A DNA stretch of 6,959 bases from an uncultured Chromatiaceae bacterium (GCA_946481195.1 CAMLNG010000199.1:1-6959); one strand, 5' to 3'. Shown: positions 1-5,812, numbered from the stretch's first letter. The notes: a model not told the origin generated them from the letters alone. Numbers and translations are program-made.

Positions 1-1
1 C

Positions 2-511
2 GACAGCAATACTGCGCGGGATAACGGCTGGCTGGCATTGGTCACTTATGGCGAGGGTTATCACAACTTCCACCATATTTTTGAGTTCGATTACCGCAAC
101 GGTATCCGCTGGTGGCACTTTGACCCAACGAAATGGCTGATCAAAAGCTGCTCTTTTATTGGTTTGACCCGAAATCTGAAAGTCTGCCCGGAAGATAAAA
201 TCGTCAAGGCCAAAGCGCTGATGCAGTTAAAGCGGGCTCAGGCGAAAGCGCTGCAGCTGCAATTACCGGATGCAGAACAGTTGCTGCAAAAAATGGAGCA
301 TGAATACGCCTTGCTGGTTGAACGGATGCAGGCTTATTTCGATTTGCAAAAGCAGCTGCTGCAACAGAAAAAAGCCGGTTTTCAGCAGAAAAAAGACCAG
401 CTGCTACAGAGCTATAATGATTTTGATTTGGGCAAGCACTGTGCTGAACTGAAACAAAATTGGCAGTTGCAGCAGCGCCAGTGGCAGCTGTTTATCAGTC
501 AATATGCCTAA
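2..511 (+). CDS. Membrane acyl-CoA/acyl-lipid delta-9 fatty acid desaturase, C-terminal part (5' end outside window)
   Basis: The reading frame is open from the first bases, so the gene is cut at its 5' end and no start codon can be chosen here; 169 residues are visible. Near the beginning, GEGYHNFHH supplies the last histidine box (HxxHH) that binds the di-iron centre of integral-membrane desaturases. It is followed by DYRNG and DPTKW, typical of the stearoyl-CoA/DesB-type delta-9 desaturases that introduce a cis double bond into saturated acyl chains using oxygen and electrons from a reductase. The catalytic part ends around the GLTRNLK segment. About 100 further residues form a highly charged, Q/K/L-rich stretch that should be a coiled coil, with no membrane segment. 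I recall similar tails in Shewanella-type desaturases, but could not check. A hairpin terminator follows the stop codon, so the gene ends its own transcript ahead of sthA. In related bacteria the FabR repressor gene often lies close by; here it would have to be upstream, outside the window. Confidence 0.9.
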   Translation, partial: DSNTARDNGWLALVTYGEGYHNFHHIFEFDYRNGIRWWHFDPTKWLIKSCSFIGLTRNLKVCPEDKIVKAKALMQLKRAQAKALQLQLPDAEQLLQKMEHEYALLVERMQAYFDLQKQLLQQKKAGFQQKKDQLLQSYNDFDLGKHCAELKQNWQLQQRQWQLFISQYA

Positions 512-530
512 GCTTCGGTAAAATCAACAG

Positions 531-560
531 AAAAGCCGGCGGAAGTCGGCTTTTCTGCTT
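531..560 (+). terminator. Rho-independent terminator of the desaturase gene
   Basis: AAAAGCCGGC (531-540) pairs with GTCGGCTTTT (545-554) across a GGAA loop, giving ten base pairs with one G-U. The T-run at the 3' arm is followed by a pyrimidine-rich tail (CTGCTTCTG). It lies 20 bp after the desaturase stop. The flanking A-tract could also make it work weakly on the other strand. Confidence 0.75.
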
Positions 561-579
561 CTGTTCCCTGAATTTCAGC

Positions 580-588
580 TGCTATTAT
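580..588 (+). promoter_or_regulatory. Candidate extended -10 promoter for sthA
   Basis: TGCTATTAT is a TG-N-TATTAT extended -10 element with 5 of 6 matches to TATAAT. No good -35 hexamer lies 16-18 bp upstream, as is common for extended -10 promoters. It sits between the desaturase terminator and sthA and would give a leader of only about 20-30 nt. This is inferred from sequence only. Confidence 0.4.
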
Positions 589-612
589 CTTGGCATCGCT
601 GGCAGGTAACAG

Positions 613-2052
613 GTGGAACTTCAGGTGTCCAATAAAACAACCAAAACACAACCCGAGCAACAATTCGACTACGACGCAATCATTATCGGCACAGGCCCCG
701 GCGGTGAAGGCGCCGCGATGAATCTGGCCAAAAGCGGCAAAAAAGTTGCAGTGATTGAACGCCATACTCAGGTCGGCGGCGGTTGTACCCACTGGGGCAC
801 TATTCCTTCCAAAGCATTACGCCATTCCGTCAGCCGCTTTATTGAATACAATGAAAACCCACTGTTTCAGATGGACAATCAGTCGTCCAATCTGACCTTT
901 CCGCAAATTCTGAAACACGCCGCTGGCGTGATCCGCAAACAAGTACGGCTGCGCAGCAGTTTCTACGATCGCAACAGGGTCGAAGTCTTTGCCGGTGACG
1001 CCTCTTTTGTTGACAAGCATCATATTAAAATTGTGCCGCCGACAGGCCCGGAACGGGTGATCAGTGCGCAGACCATAGTGCTTGCAGTCGGTTCGCGCCC
1101 TTACCGGCCGGCCAATGTTGATTTTAATCATCCGCATATTTTTGACAGCGACACTATTTTGTCACTGAGTGAAGACCCGCGGCATATCATCATCTTTGGC
1201 GCAGGCGTGATTGGGTGCGAATATGCCTCGATTTTCCGCGGCCTTGGTGTACGGGTCGATTTGGTGAATACCCGCGACCGTTTATTGTCATTTATGGATG
1301 CCGAGATCTCCGACGCACTCAGTTACCATTTCTGGAATTCCGGCGTGACTATTCGCCATGGCGAAGAGTTTGAATCCATTGAAGGTCTCGACGACGGTGT
1401 CATTCTGCATCTGCAATCCGGCAAAAAGATGAAAGCGGACTGTATTCTGTTTGCCAATGGTCGCACCGGCAATACAGATGCGCTGAATCTGGAAGCAGTT
1501 GGCCTCAAAGCCGATAGCCGCGGTCAGCTCAAGGTGAATGAAAATTATCAGACGGCCGTCGACAACATCTACGCTGTCGGTGATGTGATTGGCTACCCAA
1601 GTCTTGCCAGCGCGGCATATGACCAGGGCCGGATTGCTGGTAACTCAATTATTCATGGTCACTGTGATACCCGGCTGATTGACGATATCCCTGTTGGTAT
1701 TTACACCATTCCGGAAATGAGTTCAGTCGGCAAAACCGAACAGCAACTGACCGCCGCCCGTATTCCGTATGAAGTTGGCCGGGCCCAGTTTAAGCATCTG
1801 GCACGGGCGCAAATTGCCAACACCAGTGTCGGCAGCCTGAAACTGTTGTTCCACCGCGACACCAAGGAAATACTAGGCATCCATTGTTTTGGCGAGCGTG
1901 CAGCGGAAATCGTTCATATCGGGCAGGCCATTATGATGCAAAAAAATGGTGGCAATAACGTCGAGTACTTCGTGCATACCACCTTTAACTATCCGACCAT
2001 GGCCGAAGCGTACCGGGTCGCGGCAATGAATGGTTTAAACCGCTTATTCTGA
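613..2052 (+). CDS. sthA: Soluble pyridine nucleotide transhydrogenase (Si-specific NAD(P)+ transhydrogenase)
   Basis: SthA is a cytosolic FAD enzyme that moves hydride between NADPH and NAD+, mainly draining excess NADPH. The 479-residue product matches E. coli SthA closely from the FAD-binding GTGPGG loop (residues 26-31) to the C-terminal NGLNRLF. E49 is the expected FAD ribose ligand, GAGVIG (196-201) is the nucleotide-binding loop, YAVGD (320-324) is the second FAD contact, and [11 protein letters not shown] is in the C-terminal interface domain. In the segment that carries the redox disulfide in lipoamide dehydrogenase and glutathione reductase, this protein reads [13 protein letters not shown]. 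The second cysteine is Thr, the hallmark separating SthA from its disulfide-using relatives. The N-terminus is about 13 residues longer than E. coli's 466 if translation starts at GTG 613. A second in-frame GTG at 625 has a better-placed AGGTGG (611-616) and would give 475 residues. SthA converges on the OYE gene through a shared terminator. Confidence 0.97.
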   Translation: MELQVSNKTTKTQPEQQFDYDAIIIGTGPGGEGAAMNLAKSGKKVAVIERHTQVGGGCTHWGTIPSKALRHSVSRFIEYNENPLFQMDNQSSNLTFPQILKHAAGVIRKQVRLRSSFYDRNRVEVFAGDASFVDKHHIKIVPPTGPERVISAQTIVLAVGSRPYRPANVDFNHPHIFDSDTILSLSEDPRHIIIFGAGVIGCEYASIFRGLGVRVDLVNTRDRLLSFMDAEISDALSYHFWNSGVTIRHGEEFESIEGLDDGVILHLQSGKKMKADCILFANGRTGNTDALNLEAVGLKADSRGQLKVNENYQTAVDNIYAVGDVIGYPSLASAAYDQGRIAGNSIIHGHCDTRLIDDIPVGIYTIPEMSSVGKTEQQLTAARIPYEVGRAQFKHLARAQIANTSVGSLKLLFHRDTKEILGIHCFGERAAEIVHIGQAIMMQKNGGNNVEYFVHTTFNYPTMAEAYRVAAMNGLNRLF

Positions 2053-2071
2053 GTCGAAAGAGGAATAAGAC

Positions 2072-2100
2072 AAAACGCCGGCAATTGCCGGCGTTTTTTT
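2072..2100. terminator. Bidirectional terminator between convergent sthA and the OYE reductase gene
   Basis: AAAACGCCGGC (2072-2082) and GCCGGCGTTTT (2087-2097) form a perfect 11-bp stem around an AATT loop. The plus strand continues into a run of seven T (2094-2100), so it is strong for sthA. On the minus strand the stem ends in only four T, so termination of the OYE transcript is likely but weaker. It lies about 20 bp from each stop codon. Confidence 0.9.
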
Positions 2101-2118
2101 ATTTGAAAAATCGCAGCG

Positions 2119-3168
2119 TCATAGCGTCGGGTAATCGGTGTAACCAACCGGACCTTTGCCGTAAAACAACTCTTTCCGCGGCGCATTTAATGGTGCGTCT
2201 GCTGCCAGTCGTGCCGGCAAATCCGGGTTGGCAATAAATGGGATACCAAAAGCCACTGCATCGGCTTTGCCTTCAGCCAGCCACTGATTGGCCTGAGCTT
2301 TATCAAACTGTTCATTAGCTATGACCACACCGCCAAACAGTTGCTTCAGTAATGGCGTCAGGCTGTTGTCGGCCGCATGTTCACGGGTCGACAAAAACGC
2401 GATTTGTCTTTTGCCAAGCTCGGTTGCGACATAACCGAAAGTGGCGGTCGGATTGCTGTCTGCCATATCGTGTGCGTCCATCCGCGGCGCCAGATGCACC
2501 CCAACCCGGCCCGCACCCCAGACATCAATACAGGCATCTGTGACTTCAAGTAACAAACGCGCCCGGTTTTCAACAGAGCCACCATATTGGTCGTCCCGTT
2601 GATTCGTGCTGTCCTGCAGGAACTGGTCGAGTAAATACCCGTTGGCGCCATGCACATGGACACCATCAAAACCAGCTGCTTTTGCGTTGATTGCTGCCTG
2701 GCGGTAATCAGCAACTATTGCTTGAATTTCATCAAGTTGCAGTGCCCGTGGCGTGACAAAATCCTGCAGCGGCCGCACCAGACTGACGTGCCCGGCCGGG
2801 CGCACAGCGCTGGGAGCTACCGGCGTCGCACCATTCAGATATAGTGGCGCCGACACACGCCCAACATGCCATAACTGCAAAAAGATCCGGCCGCCAGCAG
2901 CATGAACCGCTTCGGTGACCAAACGCCAGCCGGCAACCTGCGCTTCTGACCAGATACCCGGCGTATCAGGATAACCAACGCCCATCGCATTGACCGAGGT
3001 CGCTTCCGACAGGATAAGGCCAGCGCCGGCGCGCTGAGTGTAATATTGCGCCATCAACTGATTCGGTACACGACCTTCATCAGCACGGCAACGCGTTAAA
3101 GGTGCCATCACAATCCGGTTCGGCAGTGTCAGGTCACCCAATTGCAAAGGGTCAAAAAGCGTCGGCAT
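2119..3168 (-). CDS. Old yellow enzyme family NAD(P)H-dependent alkene reductase (NemA/XenB-like)
   Basis: This is a 349-residue FMN TIM-barrel enzyme of the old-yellow-enzyme class, which reduces activated C=C bonds (enones, maleimides) and often nitro compounds with NAD(P)H. Visible hallmarks are APLTRCRA (residues 22-29), WHVGR (100-104), the substrate-binding pair H173/N176 with Y178 as likely proton donor in HVHGANGYLLDQFL, then YGGSVENR, and the C-terminal GYTDYPTL. Two positions that are usually FMN-contacting arginines differ: RVGVHLAP has His225, and FGIPFIANPDL has Ile309 where FGRPFIANPDL is common. I chose ATG 3168 because GGAG (3174-3177) lies 5 bp upstream and MPTLFDPL is the normal N-terminus. 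The frame stays open to 3390, but that extension overlaps arsR in another frame and resembles nothing. It lies 10 bp after arsR, so the two are almost certainly cotranscribed. The exact substrate is unknown. Confidence 0.93.
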   Translation of the reverse strand: MPTLFDPLQLGDLTLPNRIVMAPLTRCRADEGRVPNQLMAQYYTQRAGAGLILSEATSVNAMGVGYPDTPGIWSEAQVAGWRLVTEAVHAAGGRIFLQLWHVGRVSAPLYLNGATPVAPSAVRPAGHVSLVRPLQDFVTPRALQLDEIQAIVADYRQAAINAKAAGFDGVHVHGANGYLLDQFLQDSTNQRDDQYGGSVENRARLLLEVTDACIDVWGAGRVGVHLAPRMDAHDMADSNPTATFGYVATELGKRQIAFLSTREHAADNSLTPLLKQLFGGVVIANEQFDKAQANQWLAEGKADAVAFGIPFIANPDLPARLAADAPLNAPRKELFYGKGPVGYTDYPTL

Positions 3169-3173
3169 CACGA

Positions 3174-3177
3174 CTCC
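3174..3177 (-). promoter_or_regulatory. Ribosome binding site that sets the OYE reductase start
   Basis: On the minus strand GGAG lies 5 nt before ATG 3168, within the 10-bp gap after the arsR stop codon. No comparable site precedes the longer open frame starting at 3390, which supports the 349-residue product. Confidence 0.75.
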
Positions 3178-3178
3178 G

Positions 3179-3484
3179 TTAAAGTTGTTGTTGCAAACGG
3201 GCCAGAAATTCAGCAATGGCGGCCTCGTTGCGGGAAAAAAAATTCCATTGTCCGACTTTGCGGCTGCTGATAAGGCCAGCACGCTGCAAAGTGGCCAGAT
3301 GGGCTGAGACTGTCGATTGCGACAATCCGGTTTTCTGATCAATTTTGCCGGCACAGACGCCCAGCGACAGCGGATGTTCCTGATCGGCAAAATACAATTC
3401 CGGTTGTTTCAGCCAATTCAGGATCTCCCGCCGCACCGGGTGCGACAGCGCCTTGATTACGTCATCGATGTCAGTTGAGCTCAT
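3179..3484 (-). CDS. ArsR-family winged-helix transcriptional repressor
   Basis: This 101-residue protein is the usual ArsR/SmtB size. The N-terminal helix contains ALSHPVRREILNWL (residues 12-25), the ArsR signature. TGLSQSTVSAHLATLQRAGLI (52-72) is the helix-turn-helix with its recognition helix, and RKVGQWNFFSRNE (75-87) forms the beta wing. The ELCVCDL-type metal-binding motif of SmtB/ArsR is absent, and the only cysteine is Cys44 in SLGVCAG, just before the helix-turn-helix. It is therefore unlikely to be a classical arsenic or zinc sensor. A thiol-modification switch for reactive electrophiles would suit its partner, an OYE reductase 10 bp downstream, but that is inference. ATG 3484 is the only plausible start and no obvious Shine-Dalgarno precedes it. 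Its own promoter carries an inverted repeat in the spacer, pointing to autorepression. Confidence 0.92.
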   Translation of the reverse strand: MSSTDIDDVIKALSHPVRREILNWLKQPELYFADQEHPLSLGVCAGKIDQKTGLSQSTVSAHLATLQRAGLISSRKVGQWNFFSRNEAAIAEFLARLQQQL

Positions 3485-3495
3485 GTTTAATATCC

Positions 3496-3539
3496 ATATA
3501 TCGCGATAAGACGAAATATATATCGCAATTTAACGATAT
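3496..3539. promoter_or_regulatory. Putative ArsR operator: two dyads and a 22-bp-spaced direct repeat
   Basis: TATCGCGATA (3499-3508) is a perfect 10-bp palindrome. ATATCG (3520-3525) and CGATAT (3534-3539) form a second dyad with an 8-bp centre. The 9-mer ATATATCGC occurs at 3496 and again at 3518, which is 22 bp or about two helical turns. The outer dyad fills the spacer of the predicted arsR promoter and touches both hexamers; the palindrome falls at the predicted start site. This arrangement is what autorepression by the adjacent ArsR protein would need. Confidence 0.65.
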
Positions 3540-3543
3540 GCAA
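3515..3543 (-). promoter_or_regulatory. Sigma-70-type promoter of the arsR-OYE operon
   Basis: Read on the minus strand, TTGCAT (3543-3538) and TATATT (3520-3515) are separated by exactly 17 bp. Transcription would start near 3508, giving a leader of about 24 nt before arsR. The element overlaps the putative operator. Confidence 0.65.
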
Positions 3544-3643
3544 GCAGCTTTCAGGAAATTTGGTCAGTCATGTGATCATAAGAAAATGAGTCGTCTGCAA
3601 GATGCAACCAGCCCACAGCGATATCCTGGTGATGTGCAGAGAC
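3541..3643. other. Intergenic stretch with no recognised feature
   Basis: This 103-bp stretch between the arsR promoter and the hemE terminator shows no convincing gene or RNA structure. An open frame on the plus strand crosses it, but it lacks a ribosome site and runs through the hemE terminator. Confidence 0.5.
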
Positions 3644-3670
3644 AAAAAAGCCAGTCATTTGACTGGCTTC
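3644..3670 (-). terminator. Rho-independent terminator of hemE
   Basis: AAGCCAGTC (3648-3656) pairs with GACTGGCTT (3661-3669) around a four-base loop. On the minus strand the stem runs into six T (3649-3644). It begins about 20 bp after the hemE stop codon and separates hemE from the arsR operon downstream. Confidence 0.88.
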
Positions 3671-3689
3671 TTAATTTTATAACAACAAC

Positions 3690-4763
3690 TTAGATGTTGT
3701 TGTCTAAATGATAGGTGCGGCTGAATGACTGCACAGCCTCGATAAATACTTTGACCTTTTCCGGGTCAACGTCTGGCGTGATACCGTGGCCTAAGTTAAA
3801 GACATGGCCTGAGCCTTGGCCATAACCGTCCAGAATGGCCTGGACTTCTAAGCGCATGCGCTCTGGTGTGCCTAATAAAAATGCCGGGTCCATATTGCCC
3901 TGCAAGGCCACTTTGTCGCCAATACGCTGCCGGGCAGAACGGATATCAATGGTCCAGTCCAGGCCCACTGCATCACAACCGGTCGCCGCGATATCTTCCA
4001 GCCACAACCCACCGTTTTTGGTAAATAAGGTGACTGGGACAGGGGTGCCATCGACCTGACGGGTCAGACCGTCGACGATTTGTTGCATGTAACTCAATGA
4101 ATATTCGCGGTAGGAATTTGGTGTCAGCACACCACCCCAGGTATCGAAAATCATCACTGACTGAGCACCGGCGCCGATTTGCGCATTCAGATACAAAATG
4201 ACACTTTGGGCCAGTTTATCGAGCAGGATGTGAATCACTTCCGGCTCTGAATACATGATCTTTTTGATTTTAGAAAAGGTTTTGCTGCTGCCGCCTTCGA
4301 GCATGTAGGTGGCCAAAGTCCACGGACTACCGGCAAAACCAATGAGCGGCACTTCGCCATTCAGTTCGCGGCGGATGGTGCGCACCGCATCCATCACATA
4401 ACGCAGTTCCACTTCCGGGTCTGGCACCGGTAATTGCACCACATCCATAAAGTCGCTGAGTTGTTTGGTGAATCTCGGTCCTTCGCCTTCACCAAAATAC
4501 AGCCCCATGCCCATTGCATCCGGAATGGTCAGAATATCACTGAACAGAATGGCGGCATCCAGCGGATAACGGCGCAGTGGCTGCAACGTCACCTCACAGG
4601 CCAGTTCAGGGTTTTTACACAGTGACATAAAATCACCGGCCTGAGCGCGGGTGGCACGATACTCAGGTAAATAACGTCCGGCTTGGCGCATCATCCAAAT
4701 TGGCGTGCGGTCAACAGGTTGTTTTAAAAGGGCTCTTAAGTATCGATCGTTTTTTAGCTGCAT
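3690..4763 (-). CDS. hemE: Uroporphyrinogen decarboxylase
   Basis: HemE removes the four acetate carboxyl groups of uroporphyrinogen III to give coproporphyrinogen III in the cytosolic haem pathway; the enzyme needs no cofactor. The 357-residue product matches E. coli HemE (354) along its whole length. [15 protein letters not shown] (residues 21-35) is the first family signature with substrate-binding R26 and R30. D76 in LFSDIL is the catalytic aspartate. The second signature, [17 protein letters not shown], lies around residues 140-157, and FNLGHGI near residue 324 carries the conserved C-terminal histidine. ATG 4763 gives [13 protein letters not shown], aligned with E. coli [14 protein letters not shown], so the start is secure although its Shine-Dalgarno is weak (a GAG in TAGAGCAAAG). 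nudC lies upstream on the same strand, as in E. coli, but with a 243-bp gap rather than a tight junction. A hairpin terminator closes the gene. Confidence 0.98.
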   Translation of the reverse strand: MQLKNDRYLRALLKQPVDRTPIWMMRQAGRYLPEYRATRAQAGDFMSLCKNPELACEVTLQPLRRYPLDAAILFSDILTIPDAMGMGLYFGEGEGPRFTKQLSDFMDVVQLPVPDPEVELRYVMDAVRTIRRELNGEVPLIGFAGSPWTLATYMLEGGSSKTFSKIKKIMYSEPEVIHILLDKLAQSVILYLNAQIGAGAQSVMIFDTWGGVLTPNSYREYSLSYMQQIVDGLTRQVDGTPVPVTLFTKNGGLWLEDIAATGCDAVGLDWTIDIRSARQRIGDKVALQGNMDPAFLLGTPERMRLEVQAILDGYGQGSGHVFNLGHGITPDVDPEKVKVFIEAVQSFSRTYHLDNNI

Positions 4764-4793
4764 CTTTGCTCTACCGTCATACTGAGTTCTGTC

Positions 4794-4802
4794 ATTCTAG
4801 CA
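4794..4802 (-). promoter_or_regulatory. Candidate extended -10 promoter for hemE
   Basis: On the minus strand TGCTAGAAT is a TG-N-TAGAAT extended -10 element with 5 of 6 matches to TATAAT. The predicted start is near 4787, about 24 nt before the hemE ATG. No strong -35 is seen. The dyad at 4805-4819 lies just upstream, where the spacer would be. Confidence 0.4.
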
Positions 4803-4804
4803 GC

Positions 4805-4819
4805 TGTGCTGCCAGCACA
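4805..4819. repeat. Perfect 15-bp inverted repeat upstream of hemE
   Basis: TGTGCTG-C-CAGCACA is a perfect 7-bp dyad around one base. It sits within the presumed spacer of the hemE promoter. A one-base centre is too tight for an RNA hairpin loop, so a dimeric protein-binding site is the better reading. I do not recognise the regulator. Confidence 0.5.
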
Positions 4820-4869
4820 CTATCTTTGCAATTTAATGAAAATAATTCTGTTTTTCTGCATTTATACAC

Positions 4870-4899
4870 TTGCCAGCCTTGCAGACGATTTGGTATAAA
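4870..4899 (+). promoter_or_regulatory. Strong-looking sigma-70 promoter with no gene downstream
   Basis: TTGCCA (4870-4875, 5 of 6 to TTGACA) and TATAAA (4894-4899, 5 of 6 to TATAAT) are 18 bp apart. The upstream DNA is A/T-rich with a T-run (about 4835-4866), resembling an UP element. The sequence after the -10, CTGGCGCGCT, is a G/C-rich discriminator like those of growth-rate-controlled rRNA and tRNA promoters. It points away from hemE and towards the 3' end of nudC. Confidence 0.55.
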
Positions 4900-4905
4900 A
4901 CTGGC

Positions 4906-4990
4906 GCGCTAGTGAAGAAAATTACAACGAAGAGCCCGATTATACGGGCCCGACACTTAAACTTAAGCCACAATTGTGGCTTTTTTATTT
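4906..4990 (+). ncRNA. Candidate small RNA, about 85 nt, between hemE and nudC
   Basis: The predicted promoter start (about 4906) and the terminator T-run (to 4990) bracket roughly 85 nt. There is no ATG and no ribosome site. The predicted RNA has an A-rich 5' segment, a GCCCG/CGGGC hairpin (4934-4938 with 4945-4949, six-base loop), an unstructured stretch with ACTTAA twice in tandem (about 4956-4966), and the terminator hairpin. That layout fits a trans-acting Hfq-type small RNA, or an RNA antisense to a nudC-hemE readthrough transcript. I do not recognise it as a named family. The endpoints are estimates. Confidence 0.45.
4965..4990 (+). terminator. Rho-independent terminator facing nudC
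   Basis: AAGCCACAATTGTGGCTT (4965-4982) is a perfect 18-bp palindrome. On the plus strand it is followed at once by further T and A/T (the T-run covers 4981-4986, then ATTTTGTTTTT). On the minus strand it is followed by AAGTTTAAG with no T-tract, so it is a poor terminator for nudC. It therefore argues for a plus-strand transcript upstream of it. Confidence 0.8.
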
Positions 4991-5006
4991 TGTTTTTCCA
5001 GCATTT

Positions 5007-5804
5007 TTACTGAGCTTTATCAAACTCTTGCTGTAAAAAACGGATCATCTTGCCCGACAGCGTCTGTTCAGGTGGGATTTCAGGCAATTCATTGAATTTA
5101 AACCAGCCTGCCTCGGCAATTTCGTCTTCCTGGCAGACAATGTCACCGCTGGCATAATCTGCATAAAAACCCATCATCAGCGAATGTGGAAACGGCCAGG
5201 GCTGGCTGCCGGCATAACGTAAATTCGTCACCTGCACACCTACTTCTTCTGCGACCTCACGCACTGCAGCCTGTTCCAGCGTTTCGCCCGATTCAACAAA
5301 ACCGGCCAGGATCGAAAAGAAACCTGGTTTATGTCGGTTAGAGCGCGCCAGCAGAATACCGTCGTCTTTGCGGATGGCAACCAGCACACATGGCGAAATA
5401 CGCGGATAGGTACGATGGCCGCATTGCGGGCATAACATCGCCAGCTCCCAGTTGACCAGACGCATGCCACAGCCACACTGACCACAATAACGATGAGTTT
5501 GCAAAAACAACGCAAACTGCGTGGCACGCGCCGCCAGCTCAAACCAGTGTGATTGCGGATGTTCCAGCAATGCCCGCGCACTTTGCCACTGTTCCGGTAC
5601 ACTGAGCTGATCCTGATACACCGCCAGCAAACAAGGTTGTTGCTGCCACTCACCGATCTGACACAGTTGCTCGGGGTCAGACAAACCGAAATCTGACCAG
5701 GCGCCAAATGGGATTTCACTCTGCGGCAACCATAACTTGCCCTGGCAAACGATAAACCAATACGCCTGTGACACGCCGGCCAGACTCAGGCTGTGCTTAC
5801 TCAT
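5007..5804 (-). CDS. nudC: NADH pyrophosphatase / RNA NAD-decapping hydrolase (Nudix)
   Basis: NudC hydrolyses NAD(H) to NMN(H) plus AMP and removes NAD caps from RNA 5' ends. The 265-residue product (E. coli 257) has the family's three parts. An N-terminal domain leads to a zinc ribbon with Cys107, Cys110, Cys125 and Cys128, at the same spacing as E. coli 98/101/116/119; Cys112 is an extra nearby cysteine. The Nudix box then runs from G168 through E174 to REVAEEVGV (182-190). Next comes SQPWPFPHS (200-208), the NADH-pyrophosphatase signature. I chose ATG 5804 because GAAAGG lies 8 bp upstream; an in-frame TTG at 5825 would add seven residues without a ribosome site. nudC is followed on the same strand by hemE and divergent from rsd, the E. 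coli arrangement. No good terminator follows it on its own strand, so readthrough into hemE is possible. Confidence 0.96.
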   Translation of the reverse strand: MSKHSLSLAGVSQAYWFIVCQGKLWLPQSEIPFGAWSDFGLSDPEQLCQIGEWQQQPCLLAVYQDQLSVPEQWQSARALLEHPQSHWFELAARATQFALFLQTHRYCGQCGCGMRLVNWELAMLCPQCGHRTYPRISPCVLVAIRKDDGILLARSNRHKPGFFSILAGFVESGETLEQAAVREVAEEVGVQVTNLRYAGSQPWPFPHSLMMGFYADYASGDIVCQEDEIAEAGWFKFNELPEIPPEQTLSGKMIRFLQQEFDKAQ

Positions 5805-5812
5805 ATGGATAA

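Noticed and set aside
817..1137. Minus-strand frame of 106 codons within sthA, and other long antisense frames in sthA, OYE, hemE and nudC
   Set aside because: They lie opposite well-conserved genes, lack ribosome sites and family resemblance, and are typical shadow frames.
3169..3390. 74-residue N-terminal extension of the OYE reductase frame
   Set aside because: It overlaps arsR in another frame, has no ribosome site at its start and resembles no OYE N-terminus; MPTLFDPL from 3168 is normal and has GGAG upstream.
3475..3693. Plus-strand open frame of 72 codons (or 51 from ATG 3538) across the arsR-hemE gap
   Set aside because: It has no Shine-Dalgarno, runs through the arsR operator and the hemE terminator, and its sequence looks like no protein.
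4700..4912. Plus-strand 70-codon frame antisense to the hemE start
   Set aside because: It begins inside hemE on the opposite strand, crosses the hemE promoter region and has no protein-like composition.
4965..4982. The palindromic hairpin as the nudC terminator
   Set aside because: On the minus strand it is followed by AAGTTTAAG with no T-run; the T-tract is only on the plus strand.
4912..5013. Small GTG-started frame of 33 codons inside the candidate small RNA
   Set aside because: No ribosome site precedes it, and it reads straight through the terminator stem and T-tract, so it would be truncated in most transcripts.
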